Counted from the first letter of the stretch, positions 1 through 9,614 are shown. The stretch: DNA of 64,000 nt from an uncultured Paludibacter sp. (GCA_937897985.1 CALCBD010000005.1:1-64000); one strand, 5' to 3'. Notes: a model not told the origin generated them from the sequence alone. Made by a program: numbers and translations.

Positions 1-44
1 CCGTTGCAGGGATATATTTCATTTATTTCTCCATGTTTCTCTTT

Positions 45-226
45 TAACCGCTGAGACGCAGAGATCGCAGAGATTTTTTTCTTTGTGTACATTGCGTCTC
101 CCGATAAATCGGGGTTTACGTTTCACTGCGATTTGCGGTTTATCTTTTACCGCGGAGACGCAAAGATCACGGAGTTAAATTCTTTCTTTTCTCTGCACCT
201 CTGTGGTTTTATTAATTCCACAGAGG
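45..226. repeat. CGCAGAG/CGCAAAG-type intergenic repeat, two degenerate copies
   Basis: Positions 45-76 (ACCGCTGAGACGCAGAGATC and following) and 149-173 (ACCGCGGAGACGCAAAGATC and following) are two similar units, each followed by a partly complementary CTTTGTG/CTCTGTG stretch. Small perfect hairpins sit inside: CCCGAT/ATCGGG at 100-113 and CCTCTGTGG/CCACAGAGG at 198-226. The same vocabulary recurs in other intergenic gaps of the window (26.8, 29.8, 31.9, 58.0 and 59.4 kb). Confidence 0.6.
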
Positions 227-776
227 TTGTCAGAGCTTTCAGAGATTTTTCAGGTTAAGGTTTTATATTTTAATCTGCCGCTGCAGGGATGTTTTAAGTT
301 TTAATATTCAGTATTTTTACGATTAATCCTATCATTTGATAAATCAGAATAAAACCGGTTACCGGTTAATTTTGTCTTATGCGCGGGATTTCCGGTATAC
401 ACTGATTAACTTTACAACTTATTTATTCAGCAGCAATTTATCATGCTGTTTTATTTAAAGGCTACCAACTCTCTGGTAGCAGATTTAATATTAATATTAC
501 TAAGCTTCAGAACAAATTTTCTTTTTTTTAAATACCGGTTTATACAGTTTTTATACTGAATAAAAAATTTTTTGTATATAATTGATTTTAACCCCGGCGA
601 CCGATTGTTTTGATTTTTATTAATTGTTAAACATTTAGAGTGTCATACAAAAGTTAGTTGATTCTTCTGCTCTGATTTTATTAAAAATCTGACGAATGTA
701 ATAATTGCTACAGTGTCGTAAATATTACATCGTGCTCCAAAAATAGAGTACTTGTTTAAAAAATCAATGATTTTCC

Positions 777-820
777 AAAAAAAATTTGTCCTGATTTGAC
801 GAATCAGGACAAAATTTTTT
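777..820 (-). terminator. Strong hairpin with U-tracts on both sides
   Basis: A 12-bp perfect stem, TTTGTCCTGATT (785-796) against AATCAGGACAAA (802-813), with loop TGACG. Read on the minus strand it is followed directly by eight T (777-784), and on the plus strand by A then six T (815-820), so it could stop transcription from either side. It lies about 700 bases beyond the end of the first AraC gene. The same stem core occurs at 5031-5055. Confidence 0.6.
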
Positions 821-1320
821 AATTCAGCAGTGTTTTTAACACATGTTTACATTTGCGCTCTCAAAAATTAAGATTTGAAATGCTAAAATTCAGGTATATA
901 ATCCATCTTTTTTTATAAAAAAAATCAGGTTAATTTGCAGTAACATTGATAAATAAAATTATTATAAAAATGTAATAATTATAAATTGAGGAGAGCTTCA
1001 GACGAGAAAAGCTGATTTATAAATAGCATAAAAATACAAAATAATTGTATTTATTTGTCATTTATTCATGATAAAAACAGGGTGTTTTAATCCGGGTTTA
1101 ATCAAATCTTGAAAGGATTTGATACAAATTTTCACTCATATTATATCCTGCAGTGTAGAATTTAAAATTTTCAAAAAGTAATTATCAATAATGTAAATCA
1201 GTAGTTGAAATTGCATTTATTTTAGGTTTATATGAATAATATTTCATAGTCGCGCTCTGTTATTGTATAAAGAATAGTACCTGCTATCTCAGGGAAAGTC
1301 AACTTATTTTAACACTTAGC

Positions 1321-1352
1321 TCCTTTTTGTCGTAGCGTTCTTCGCGTTCAAT
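1321..1352. repeat. Degenerate CGCAAAG-type repeat
   Basis: TAGCGTTCTTCGCGTTC is, in reverse complement, a variant of the GAACGCAAAGAACGC unit that recurs elsewhere in the window. It is a single short copy, so membership of the family is uncertain. Confidence 0.35.
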
Positions 1353-1517
1353 AAAATAATATCCGGCATTCCTGATCCGGCTCAATAATGGAAAAATTTT
1401 GGTTGAAGTGGCATAGTCCTGATCTCCCCAAATCGGTTAAAAGATAGAAAATAAGCCTGAATAGTTTGTCGAAATAAGTTATTCAGCTCATGATTTGCAT
1501 TAATTAATGATGTTTAT

Positions 1518-2669
1518 TCAGGTACCCGAAAGGATATTTTTAGTTTCTTCAACAAATTGTAAAGAGTTTTCTTTCTTTTGGTTTTCAATTAGAAATTGAC
1601 GGGGTGTCAAACCGGTACATCTTTTAAATGCATTGTAAAATGCAGATCTTGAGTTAAAACCACAAATCTGACCTACGATTTCGATGCTGTATTTTAATTT
1701 TTCTGTGCTGTTTAGTATCCTGATAGCTTCTTCGACACGAAAATCATTAATAAATTCATTGAATGACTTTGAATAATAGTTCGTCAGGAATTGAGAAATA
1801 ATATATTGAGGCAGATTGCAATGAATTGAAAATTCGCTGACAGTCAGGAATTTATTTTTAAAAATTTTATCCTTATGAATTGCGACATCAATTTTATTTG
1901 CAATACTAATAGTAGTGTCGTTTTCGCTGAAAATATTAGAATTTCCGGTTTGAATGTTTAGCTTGCTAAATAGTTTCTCGTATTCATCATTCCTGAATTT
2001 AAATAAGTCGTAAATAAGTGAGAAATAATAGACGATAGTTAATATTGAGTTGATGATCACTATCATATATGCTGTAGGATTCACAATAACGACCGGATAG
2101 AGTATCGCACTTGCAAGGATTATGAAATTGATAAATTTCCATAACCATTTGGCATTTTTATTCTTTACTGTTGCCTTTCGGGCTACATAAATTCTTCGAT
2201 AACAAATTCCCGTATATATTATAGATTGAATAATAAATACAGCATCCAACATTTTTATTTGTATAGGTTTACCATATATTAATACATTGTTTAAAAAATC
2301 TGCATGATATTGCGGAGACTGAAGATAATACCAAATAAAGAAAGACGCAGAAATTACAATCGGAATATAATGAAAAGGATTTTTATAAGTAGGTTTGTAA
2401 TCGTCATCCAGGAGCCGGTTGATGATGAAATAGAAATGGGGTGAACAACCAAAACTTAACAAATAAACTACAGGGAAAAGGATTTTGAGTAACAATTCAG
2501 GACCTTTTTGATAAATCAGCGAATTACCTAATATAATTAATGCCAGCCCTATCATGTTGTAGCAGATAAAGAATGCGATTTTTTTGTAGTGTGATTGAAT
2601 TGAAAAAAACACACACAAAAGTAATAAGTTGAAAATGGCAATATAGCCGATTATAACCGCTAAATCCAT
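1518..2669 (-). CDS. Membrane-anchored AraC-family transcriptional regulator (copy 1)
   Basis: A 383-residue protein. The first 225 residues contain about seven hydrophobic segments, beginning with MDLAVIIGYIAIFNLLLLC, so it should sit in the inner membrane. Residues about 270-357 form an AraC-type double helix-turn-helix, with the family hallmarks FNEFINDFRVEEA, IVGQICGFNSRSAFYNAFKR and the closing TGLTPRQFL. It is a transcription regulator; the ligand sensed through the membrane part is unknown. The next gene upstream (2909-4063) is a paralog with an almost identical DNA-binding domain but a more diverged membrane part. Being at the edge of the sugar-degradation locus, it may control that locus, but this is inference. 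The ATG at 2669 is the start that gives the first membrane helix. Confidence 0.85.
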   Translation of the reverse strand: MDLAVIIGYIAIFNLLLLCVFFSIQSHYKKIAFFICYNMIGLALIILGNSLIYQKGPELLLKILFPVVYLLSFGCSPHFYFIINRLLDDDYKPTYKNPFHYIPIVISASFFIWYYLQSPQYHADFLNNVLIYGKPIQIKMLDAVFIIQSIIYTGICYRRIYVARKATVKNKNAKWLWKFINFIILASAILYPVVIVNPTAYMIVIINSILTIVYYFSLIYDLFKFRNDEYEKLFSKLNIQTGNSNIFSENDTTISIANKIDVAIHKDKIFKNKFLTVSEFSIHCNLPQYIISQFLTNYYSKSFNEFINDFRVEEAIRILNSTEKLKYSIEIVGQICGFNSRSAFYNAFKRCTGLTPRQFLIENQKKENSLQFVEETKNILSGT

Positions 2670-2908
2670 GAGAAAAATGTTGTGAAAATTATTCAGCTTT
2701 AGGTGTTTAAGTTATATTTCAAAAAATAAATCAACTGAGAAATGTGTTTTTCAAATTTAATAAACCATAATTATCCTTTTTGATAATAAGTTTATGAAGT
2801 TCAGATGAATGTATTTTTCGAACATAAAAAGTAAAGCTAAATATATGAAAATAAGCAAAATGCGTATAATATGCAAAATATGTTTTATGACTTGTTTGCT
2901 CTGATTTT

Positions 2909-4063
2909 TTAATGTGTTAATGTGTCAAAGTCATTGTCAGATTCATTTTCAATTAATATATTGTTTTGTCCCATTTTATTTTCAACCATATATTGGCGGG
3001 GTGTATAGCCGGTATATCGTTTGAATGCATTGTAAAAAGCTGATCTTGAATTAAAACCGCAAATCTGACCAACCATTTCGATATTGTATTTTAACTTTTC
3101 AGTGCTGTTTAAAATCCTGATGGACTCTTCCACTCTGAAATCATTTATAAATTCATTGAATGATTTTGAATAGTAATTAGTGAGAAATTGAGAAATTACA
3201 TATTGTGGTAAATTACAATGGATAGAAAAATCGCTGACTGTCAGGAATTTGTTTTTAAACACTTTGTCTTTGTGTATAGCGACATCAATTTTATTTGCAA
3301 TATTAATTGTAACTTCCTTTTCTTCAAAAATAAAGGAACTTGCGGACTTCAGGTTGAGTTTGTTAAATAATTTTGTAACTTCATTATTTTTAAACTTAAT
3401 CATATCGACAATTAAAGCTAAATAATATACATGCGAAATAACTGAACTAAAAATTAGAACTATAGTTGTGGTCGGAGCCATGATTACCGCCGAAAACAGC
3501 AATATGCTTGCAATCACTATAAAATTAATGAACCTCCATAGCCAATGTACATTATCGTTTTTAATATTCGATTTTTTAACTCTATAGATTTCACGATAAG
3601 CTAATCCGGTATATATTGCTGATTGCAGCATAAAAATATAGTTCAGAATGTTAATAATAAGTGGATTATTATCATTCAGCATGCTTTTTAAATAATTATC
3701 GCGAATTTCAGCCGGCTGACTATAAAAGTAGAACAGAATCACAATTGAAAAAAATAACGGTAGATAATGAGCCGGATTTCTGAAATCAGGTTGATAACTG
3801 GTATCCAGAATTCGTTTGATGATAAAATAAAAAAACGGGGGGCAACCGAAGATTAAAATAAAATTAACAGGGAAAACGACTTTCATTATTTCGAGGTTTT
3901 GCTCGCAAATAAGGATATTGCAATAAATCGAAATTGACAATACCACCATATTGAAGCAAATAAAAAACGCAATTCGCTTATAGTATGTTTGCATTGAGAT
4001 GAACAAACATAGCAACAATAAGTTAAAAATAGCAATATATCCGATAATAATCGCCATATTCAT
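2909..4063 (-). CDS. Membrane-anchored AraC-family transcriptional regulator (copy 2)
   Basis: A 384-residue paralog of the neighbouring gene with the same plan: seven or so N-terminal membrane segments (MNMAIIIGYIAIFNLLLLC onward) and a C-terminal AraC helix-turn-helix from about residue 270 (FLTVSDFSIHCNLPQYV, FNEFINDFRVEES, MVGQICGFNSRSAFYNAFKR, TGYTPRQYM). The DNA-binding half matches copy 1 almost residue for residue, while the membrane half has drifted considerably. This suggests a tandem duplication in which both proteins still read the same sites but sense different signals. A perfect 14-bp palindrome, ATAATTGCAATTAT at 4124-4137, lies 61 bases upstream of the start and may be an operator. 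Confidence 0.85.
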   Translation of the reverse strand: MNMAIIIGYIAIFNLLLLCLFISMQTYYKRIAFFICFNMVVLSISIYCNILICEQNLEIMKVVFPVNFILIFGCPPFFYFIIKRILDTSYQPDFRNPAHYLPLFFSIVILFYFYSQPAEIRDNYLKSMLNDNNPLIINILNYIFMLQSAIYTGLAYREIYRVKKSNIKNDNVHWLWRFINFIVIASILLFSAVIMAPTTTIVLIFSSVISHVYYLALIVDMIKFKNNEVTKLFNKLNLKSASSFIFEEKEVTINIANKIDVAIHKDKVFKNKFLTVSDFSIHCNLPQYVISQFLTNYYSKSFNEFINDFRVEESIRILNSTEKLKYNIEMVGQICGFNSRSAFYNAFKRYTGYTPRQYMVENKMGQNNILIENESDNDFDTLTH

Positions 4064-4123
4064 AATAGAAAAATTGCCTTATTTTAAGATTTCAACACCT
4101 GTGAAAAGTGCATTTATCTTAAA

Positions 4124-4137
4124 ATAATTGCAATTAT
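4124..4137. promoter_or_regulatory. Perfect palindrome upstream of AraC copy 2
   Basis: ATAATTGCAATTAT is a perfect 14-bp inverted repeat between the divergently unrelated stop of the PAS-like gene and the AraC start at 4063. Its position, about 60 bases upstream of the start, would suit a regulator binding site. AT-rich sequence makes chance palindromes fairly common, so this is a weak call. Confidence 0.3.
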
Positions 4138-4179
4138 ATTAAATATTTTTGAATTAATTAAGATTTTCAAAAAAAATCT

Positions 4180-4914
4180 TTAAAATAAAACAATTCTCCA
4201 AACATTCGAGTCATATTTAAACAATTCACTAATGTTAAAACACTGCTGATTGTCATAAATTGCTCTTAATACCTCTTTGGTTAGTCGGATGCTATAAATT
4301 CGGGAAGCTTTTTTAATGATCTGATATATAAAATTAAAATTTTTCTGGATCATGTTCGATATGTCTTTCACCGAATAGTACTCCAGAATAAAATTACAAA
4401 CAAATATTTCATAAAAATTCATTCCGTTGATTTGTTCGTTAAAATCAAGAATTAAATTGCTCGAACAAAAGCTTGTATTTGAGTTTATTGATTCAGACTT
4501 AACATATTTATTTAAAAAATCGCAAAAATCTTTATTAATATTTGAGCAGTCATTAATGAATTTGAAGAGTTCGTCGGGTAACATATTCAGATTAAAGTGA
4601 AAGAGTAATACATATACACCCTTCTTTTTACTGATTATTTTACCAAAAACCGAAGCATTCTGGGTTGTTCCGTCTTTTTTTCTGAAAGGGAAGGATTCTC
4701 TGAAAAAATTACCCGAAATTTTTAATTCATTTATTAAATACAGGATTTGTGTGTTGTTAAACAAATAGTTATACAACGTGGCTTTTGACTGAAAATTACC
4801 GAAAATTTTAGTGGAATTATCATTGATGTACACTAATTTTTCGTTTTCGCTAATGATAAACATCGGATATTTATTGTAATCCGTAATTTCATTATCTTTC
4901 TTAAATGTTTTCAT
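4180..4914 (-). CDS. Small PAS-like protein with a LuxR-like HTH
   Basis: I chose the ATG at 4914 (244 residues, MKTFKKDNEITDYNK) because GAAAGGAAAA stands just upstream as an unusually good ribosome binding site; reading can be extended 30 residues upstream, but that extension looks like leader sequence. Residues about 10-120 resemble a PAS fold (MFIISENEKLVYINDNSTKI, later FPFRKKDGTTQNASVFGKI). Residues about 175-215 (MNFYEIFVCNFILEYYSVKD and following ISNMIQKNFNFIYQIIKK) resemble a LuxR/sigma-4-type helix-turn-helix. It is probably a cytoplasmic sensor-regulator; no membrane segment is seen. Assignment rests on pattern resemblance, not on strong motifs. It follows the two AraC genes on the same strand. 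Confidence 0.55.
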   Translation of the reverse strand: MKTFKKDNEITDYNKYPMFIISENEKLVYINDNSTKIFGNFQSKATLYNYLFNNTQILYLINELKISGNFFRESFPFRKKDGTTQNASVFGKIISKKKGVYVLLFHFNLNMLPDELFKFINDCSNINKDFCDFLNKYVKSESINSNTSFCSSNLILDFNEQINGMNFYEIFVCNFILEYYSVKDISNMIQKNFNFIYQIIKKASRIYSIRLTKEVLRAIYDNQQCFNISELFKYDSNVWRIVLF

Positions 4915-5350
4915 AGTTTTTTTCCTTTCTTTTTTTGTTAAACATTCAGATGCAGAATTATTTGATATCGTTTTTTGTTTCAAAATTAATATCAAATTTT
5001 TCAAAGTGATGCATTTTTATTTGGGAAAAATGTCCTGATTTGACAAATCAGGACAAAATAATTTTTTATCATGCTTTTTTTGATTCTGAATGTTAAATTA
5101 TAGTGGTTGTAATTAACAGATACTAATATAATATAACAATTTACAGCCGGTTTTCTGTTTTTAATTTTTCTTTTAATTGTAATAATTACAAATTAAAGAG
5201 AAAAACAATGGTTTTGATTTAATGAAAATGCTGTTTGATGGATTGTTTTTCAGTAAAAAATTTTGATAGCAACATAGTCTGAATAAAATCAGTTCACATT
5301 TCAGTGTTTTCTGTAAGCTTTCCGTTTTTAGTTGATGTATCTTCTTCAAA
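4915..5350. other. Intergenic region between PAS-like gene and esterase
   Basis: This 436-base AT-rich gap has no credible gene; a 72-codon reading frame on the minus strand (5173-5391) overlaps the esterase end and looks like chance. It holds the terminator hairpin at 5026-5055 and, at 5178-5190, the perfect 13-bp palindrome TGTAATAATTACA. Bases 5178-5201 match 971-994 at 21 of 24 positions, so this gap and the 785-995 region look like diverged copies of the same intergenic module. Confidence 0.5.
5026..5055 (-). terminator. Terminator-like hairpin after the minus-strand hydrolase block
   Basis: A 10-bp perfect stem, TGTCCTGATT (5031-5040) and AATCAGGACA (5046-5055), with loop TGACA. On the minus strand it is followed by five T. 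It lies about 300 bases beyond the end of the esterase gene, the last of the minus-strand block, and upstream of the PAS-like gene. Stem and loop are nearly identical to the hairpin at 785-813. Confidence 0.5.
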
Positions 5351-6235
5351 TCAGATTTTAAGTATGGAGGAAATGGATGTTTTATCAGCATCCTGAATAC
5401 AGAAAAACCGAATCAGATGTTCTGCTATTTCCATAGTGCTTTCGGCGAATGCCTTACCACCTTTCGGATTGTAAAAGCCATGTTTTATACCGGGTAGAAT
5501 TAATGTACGTACAAAACCTCCTTTTTTCCCGATGGAATCGGCAAATGCCAGACTTTGTTGGTATCCGGTGGTTACATCAGCATCGCCATGAATCAATAAG
5601 GTTGCCGGTGGATTGCTGCGGATTTGGTTGACAACAGAGGATTTGAATTTATCCGCAGAAGTAATAATTTTATATTTTGTGTGAGTCTCCGTTGAAGGCC
5701 AATAACCTCCCAGCCCCGGCGTAACAAAATCGTATTTTCCGTAAATGCCAATGTACAATTTACAATCGGGCAGGCTTTGAGCTGTTATTGCCGAAAGTGG
5801 CGTTCCGGCTGATGCTCCTGCAAAGCCAAAATTCGTAAAATCACACTTAAACCGTTTCGCATTTTTTCGGGCATATTTGTATACGTCCATCACATCCACA
5901 AGTGCTTTTCCAAAATCGCCGTTTTGATTTTTGCAACGATAATCTACGCCAATAAAAACTACCCCAAGTGCATCACAAAGCATGGGTGCCGGGCTCAGAT
6001 TCTGCGGACCGGGCGTTGTTTTCGATGTACCGTGATCCCAACCTCCACCATGTACAAAAAATAAGACAGGAAAGGGTCCGCTCTTCTCCGGCATCATCAC
6101 TTCAATGTCGATATTGATGCTGTCAACCGTTTTTACTGTTTCCCGAACAGTGCTAAAGGCTTTCACCTGCATTGGTAAAACCATCCAACAGAGCGAACAC
6201 AACCCTACAATTACAATTCTGACATTCAGACTCAT
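5351..6235 (-). CDS. Exported alpha/beta-hydrolase, probable carbohydrate esterase
   Basis: A 294-residue protein with an N-terminal signal peptide (MSLNVRIVIVGLCSLCWMVL, cleavage probably after VKA). The alpha/beta-hydrolase hallmarks are all present: oxyanion-hole motif FFVHGGGW near residue 58, nucleophile elbow FAGASAGTPL near residue 140, acid in LIHGDADVT and histidine in PGIKHGFYNP. This is the BD-FAE/esterase-lipase type often found in PULs, where it removes acetyl or feruloyl groups from polysaccharides. Its start is 7 bases after the stop of the DUF4450 gene, so the two are surely co-transcribed. The substrate ester is not identifiable from sequence. It is the last gene of the minus-strand block. 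Confidence 0.8.
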   Translation of the reverse strand: MSLNVRIVIVGLCSLCWMVLPMQVKAFSTVRETVKTVDSINIDIEVMMPEKSGPFPVLFFVHGGGWDHGTSKTTPGPQNLSPAPMLCDALGVVFIGVDYRCKNQNGDFGKALVDVMDVYKYARKNAKRFKCDFTNFGFAGASAGTPLSAITAQSLPDCKLYIGIYGKYDFVTPGLGGYWPSTETHTKYKIITSADKFKSSVVNQIRSNPPATLLIHGDADVTTGYQQSLAFADSIGKKGGFVRTLILPGIKHGFYNPKGGKAFAESTMEIAEHLIRFFCIQDADKTSISSILKI

Positions 6236-6242
6236 ACGCCAT

Positions 6243-9200
6243 TTATTTATTCCAAACCGACACTCCCATCAACCCAATGACCACTTCCTGCGAAAGACTT
6301 TCGAGCGTAACAGATTTGAGTTCAACACCCGGACTCAGTTTCCAGCCATACACCATGGCACGGCAGTTTTGTCCAAGCTGTACCTGCATGGGTGGATTTT
6401 CCGGCAATGAAAAAGCGTCTCTTTTGTAATTGTAATCTAAGGTGCCAAATTTGCAAAGCGACCAAAAGTTCATTGGCGGACAGAGGTTGAGCGTTTCTTC
6501 CACGCCATCGGCGTATTGGAACCGTAGAACGGCATTTTCGATATGTCCCTGCATCGGGTTGGTGGAGCCGCAAACAAGCAACCACAATTGTTCGCCCTGT
6601 TTCCCGACCTGAACAGTTACCGATTTTGGCCAGTTGTCCCAAAGGGAGGTGAAAGCAATGTTTTTATCGGTTGTCGCGGTTTTGAAAAGTGCATTTTGTG
6701 GCGTTTTTAGCAGACCTTCGGCAGAGCTGAGTTTCTCCATGTTGTCCAGTTTTATTTCGGGCGCCGAAAACCGCCACCAGCGGAACGTCCATGCCGACCA
6801 ACCGTCGTACCCAATGCGTGCCGAAGCGGTGTTGGGGCGTGGCGACTCATATTTCTGTTTGAAAATGTTGCGAATGTCGCCGTTGAATTGCGCCGACATA
6901 TCAACGGGAGTCCAGGTTCCGTTTGCAGGTGCTGTTTGCGGGAGCTTTTCAGCTTTTTCCTTTTCCGAAATGCTATTCTTTATTTTCAATTTTATTACCT
7001 GATAATAAGGAACTTCGCCACCTGTTTTGGCAAACACCATGTGGAATCCTGGTTTGTCTGCACAGGTTGCAGAAAGGTTCATGCCATTGTTTTTTACATT
7101 TCCGAGCACTTGTTGCGGGTCTTCAATGTCGTGATAATTGCCATTTTCAGTCTGAACAGTAAGTGTTTCACCGACTTCTTTTTCTACTTCAACAGTTTCA
7201 CTATCAGCACGTCGGTTCACCAGTTCAATTTTCACCGCCACTTCGTTGGTTGCGGGCACTTCAGCCACCAACATTCCGTAGCCCGTTTGTGGTTCGATGC
7301 GAAAAGGCACACTTTTATTGTTGATAATCAGCCTTTTTACTTTATCAGCACGAATAGGTAGCCGTAGTGTCATTCCGGCTTTTTTCGTAAGGGTAAAACG
7401 ATATTGATCTTTGTTGCCGTTTTGTTTGAAAGCAATGGAAAAATCAGGCGCTGCGATGGAAGCGTGATCCCATTCTACCGGAAACGTAGGCGCAAAAACG
7501 ACTTTCGCATTCGGATAATCGGGGCGATAGCCGAACAGCCCTTCCACCACCGAGCGTACAAACATGGTGGTAATGTCGTTGAAATCGATACCACAGTTGG
7601 GGTGCGAAAGTCCGCCCGGGGCTTCGATATTCGGGCGGTTGAACGAGGCAATTTCGCTGCTGTAACCCGTCTTTTTGGTTTGGTCGCCGTACATGGTTTC
7701 TTTCATGGTGCCACTCAGAACTTGCCAGCCTTCGTTGCCCTGACCACAAAGAAAATGTCCCAACGCCATGGCGAAATTATCACCATGAAAAAGCTCACGG
7801 ATAGACCATTGGCCGGGCACCCAATTGGAAGTTTGTCGCATTTCGCCACCATAAGGGAATTTGAAACGCTCCATGGCCCATTCGGTGTAATACATCGCTT
7901 GCCACGCCTGCTGCGATGTGCTCAATCCGGCTTCTATGGGCAAATGCTCGCTGTAAATCCATGCATCGGAGTGCACCCGCTTGTGTCCGCCCTGTTCGAT
8001 GTAGGCAGCGTATTGCCCTTTGTCTTTGAGCCAAAGTGTTTTATCAAGTGCCGACTTAATTTTGGCACATTCATCTTCGTATTTTTTCGCAGCTGTAGTA
8101 TCGCCGGCATTTCTTTTCATCTCGGCCAATGCTTTGAAACCGTAATAGCAGTAGGCCGATTGCTCCACCGAACCACCACCGTTGTACCACTGACTATCCG
8201 AAGGCCAGGTGTTGACCACACTTTCGTAGAGGCCATCATCATCGGGGTCGAAACATATTTTGCAACGTTCAAGGTGCAGTTCCAGGTTGGGCATCAGTAT
8301 TTTTTCGAACTCCTTATCGCCCGTGGCCCGCCATTCGCGAACGGCTTCGTCGAAAAACTGTGTTTGAAATTCGTAATGTTCCGGCTGGTGATAATCCATG
8401 TATCCTTTGCCAAACATGCGCGATTTGGACGGTTCCTGCTGAGCACCCGAAATGGAAAGTGCCGCTTCTGTTTTGCCATTGTCGGTAGTAATCATTTGCG
8501 AAGTCCAGTATTTCAGCGCATTAAATATCCGGTCGTGCCACCCGTAAGCGCTGCTTCCGCTCATAGTGCGCCAACCCGGCATTTGCGAACGCCAGGCAGA
8601 ACCTCCATGCACAAAACAGGGATCGACATATAAACCACAAACCGCAGCTACTGAAGCACTCACGCCACTGTTGAGGTATTTATCAGGCGTATCCACCTTG
8701 ACACGTCGGGCTAAGGCTTCCACGCGGGACATGCTTTTTTCGTAAGCCTCAATCGGATTTTCGATAAGTTGCGAATTCAGTTTTTTGTAACGCCCAATCA
8801 GCACCTGATCTTTATCGTCGGCAATCATGGCAAGTGTGACCGGTTTTCCCGATTTTATAGTATGCCACGCCACTAAACCTTGCAACTTCAATACTTTCCC
8901 ATCAAAAGCTTGGTTTTCTTTCAACGTCAGAAAATCAGCTGCGCCATATGATTCCGGCAATTCGTTGTACCAGCCGGTGGTGTTGGAATTGACGTGTGGA
9001 GTTGGGTCGAGATTCTTTTTGTCGGTGGTTTCCCATCGCTCTACCGGCTGCGAAAAATGTCCCTGAATATCAGAAAAAGCAATTGCAGAATCGGGCAATA
9101 AGGAGAATTTAGCGGCGTTGGCGGTAAGATTATACGACCGTTTTTTCTCCGGAGTTGGCGTCACAAAACACCAGGCCAGCGAGAGCGGTTTCGCATTTCC

Positions 9201-9614
9201 TTTTGCTGAGAAACGCACCACATAACCCGTCGCTTCGGCTAAAGTCGCCGTTTTTATCGTAAAAAGTGCTTTTCCAAAGGTGGGGTCGCTGAATTGCCAT
9301 TCTACCTGTCCCGGGCGGTAACGCATCAGCCGTTTTTCGAAAGTGTGCAGAAACTTTGTCTGTTTACCATCGGATACGGCAAAGGTGAGCTTCCCCAGCG
9401 GACTGTAGAGCAACGGCTGCTCGCCTGCAAACACAATAGCTTTTCGTTCCTGGCAATAAAGCGGACGGTTGCACCAGCGCTTGCCGTTGGTTCGTTCTAT
9501 GGCATCGCCGTTGGGAGTGTAGGAGAGCGCTGAATAATCAGGCATGGGTTTTATGGAGCCGGCAAAGGTATTTATGCTGAAAATAATCAGACTAAGAATA
9601 AATGAGTATTTCAT
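6243..9614 (-). CDS. DUF4450-type six-hairpin glycosidase-like protein (copy 1)
   Basis: I place the start at 9614 (1123 residues) because MKYSFILSLIIFSINTFAG is a clean signal peptide. The N-terminal 300 residues form the beta-rich DUF4450 region (GSIKPMPDYSALSYTPNGDA, NRPLYCQERKAIVFAGEQP). A middle region of about 330-780 looks like an (alpha/alpha)6 glycosidase barrel, with acidic motifs DPDDDGLYESVVNTWPSD, WYNGGGSVEQSAY and PNCGIDFND. The C-terminal third is beta-rich. A paralog of the same architecture lies at 59543-63238. The shared D-x-DGLY, W-x-SD and YNGGG motifs are good active-site candidates. The family is, to my knowledge, without an established reaction; the context suggests action on a rhamnose/fucose/uronate glycan. 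It precedes the esterase by 7 bases. Confidence 0.75.
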   Translation of the reverse strand: MKYSFILSLIIFSINTFAGSIKPMPDYSALSYTPNGDAIERTNGKRWCNRPLYCQERKAIVFAGEQPLLYSPLGKLTFAVSDGKQTKFLHTFEKRLMRYRPGQVEWQFSDPTFGKALFTIKTATLAEATGYVVRFSAKGNAKPLSLAWCFVTPTPEKKRSYNLTANAAKFSLLPDSAIAFSDIQGHFSQPVERWETTDKKNLDPTPHVNSNTTGWYNELPESYGAADFLTLKENQAFDGKVLKLQGLVAWHTIKSGKPVTLAMIADDKDQVLIGRYKKLNSQLIENPIEAYEKSMSRVEALARRVKVDTPDKYLNSGVSASVAAVCGLYVDPCFVHGGSAWRSQMPGWRTMSGSSAYGWHDRIFNALKYWTSQMITTDNGKTEAALSISGAQQEPSKSRMFGKGYMDYHQPEHYEFQTQFFDEAVREWRATGDKEFEKILMPNLELHLERCKICFDPDDDGLYESVVNTWPSDSQWYNGGGSVEQSAYCYYGFKALAEMKRNAGDTTAAKKYEDECAKIKSALDKTLWLKDKGQYAAYIEQGGHKRVHSDAWIYSEHLPIEAGLSTSQQAWQAMYYTEWAMERFKFPYGGEMRQTSNWVPGQWSIRELFHGDNFAMALGHFLCGQGNEGWQVLSGTMKETMYGDQTKKTGYSSEIASFNRPNIEAPGGLSHPNCGIDFNDITTMFVRSVVEGLFGYRPDYPNAKVVFAPTFPVEWDHASIAAPDFSIAFKQNGNKDQYRFTLTKKAGMTLRLPIRADKVKRLIINNKSVPFRIEPQTGYGMLVAEVPATNEVAVKIELVNRRADSETVEVEKEVGETLTVQTENGNYHDIEDPQQVLGNVKNNGMNLSATCADKPGFHMVFAKTGGEVPYYQVIKLKIKNSISEKEKAEKLPQTAPANGTWTPVDMSAQFNGDIRNIFKQKYESPRPNTASARIGYDGWSAWTFRWWRFSAPEIKLDNMEKLSSAEGLLKTPQNALFKTATTDKNIAFTSLWDNWPKSVTVQVGKQGEQLWLLVCGSTNPMQGHIENAVLRFQYADGVEETLNLCPPMNFWSLCKFGTLDYNYKRDAFSLPENPPMQVQLGQNCRAMVYGWKLSPGVELKSVTLESLSQEVVIGLMGVSVWNK

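Larger units (their letters stand above)
1..1517. other. Gene-free AT-rich region with repeats and hairpins
   Basis: No convincing coding sequence is seen in this 1.5 kb. The first 270 bases carry degenerate copies of the CGCAGAG/CGCAAAG repeat family, separately listed. A 7-bp hairpin GCTACCA/TGGTAGC lies at 461-480, a strong bidirectional terminator-like hairpin at 777-820, and a further repeat-like stretch at 1328-1350. The 10-mer TGTAATAATT occurs at 697 and 971, and again at 5178 in the other intergenic region near the regulators. The rest is AT-rich without recognisable structure. Confidence 0.6.

Noticed and set aside
45..226. CRISPR array from the repeated CGCAGAG units
   Set aside because: Units are short, degenerate and irregularly spaced, without unique spacers or cas genes.
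5173..5391. 72-codon reading frame on the minus strand
   Set aside because: It overlaps the esterase end in another frame, has no start signal or recognisable features, and lies in AT-rich sequence.
7404..8633. Long antisense reading frame (409 codons) inside the DUF4450 gene
   Set aside because: The opposite strand encodes a conserved enzyme; the antisense translation has no domain and arises from codon bias of the real gene. The same holds for 12666-13325, 57079-57861 and similar frames.
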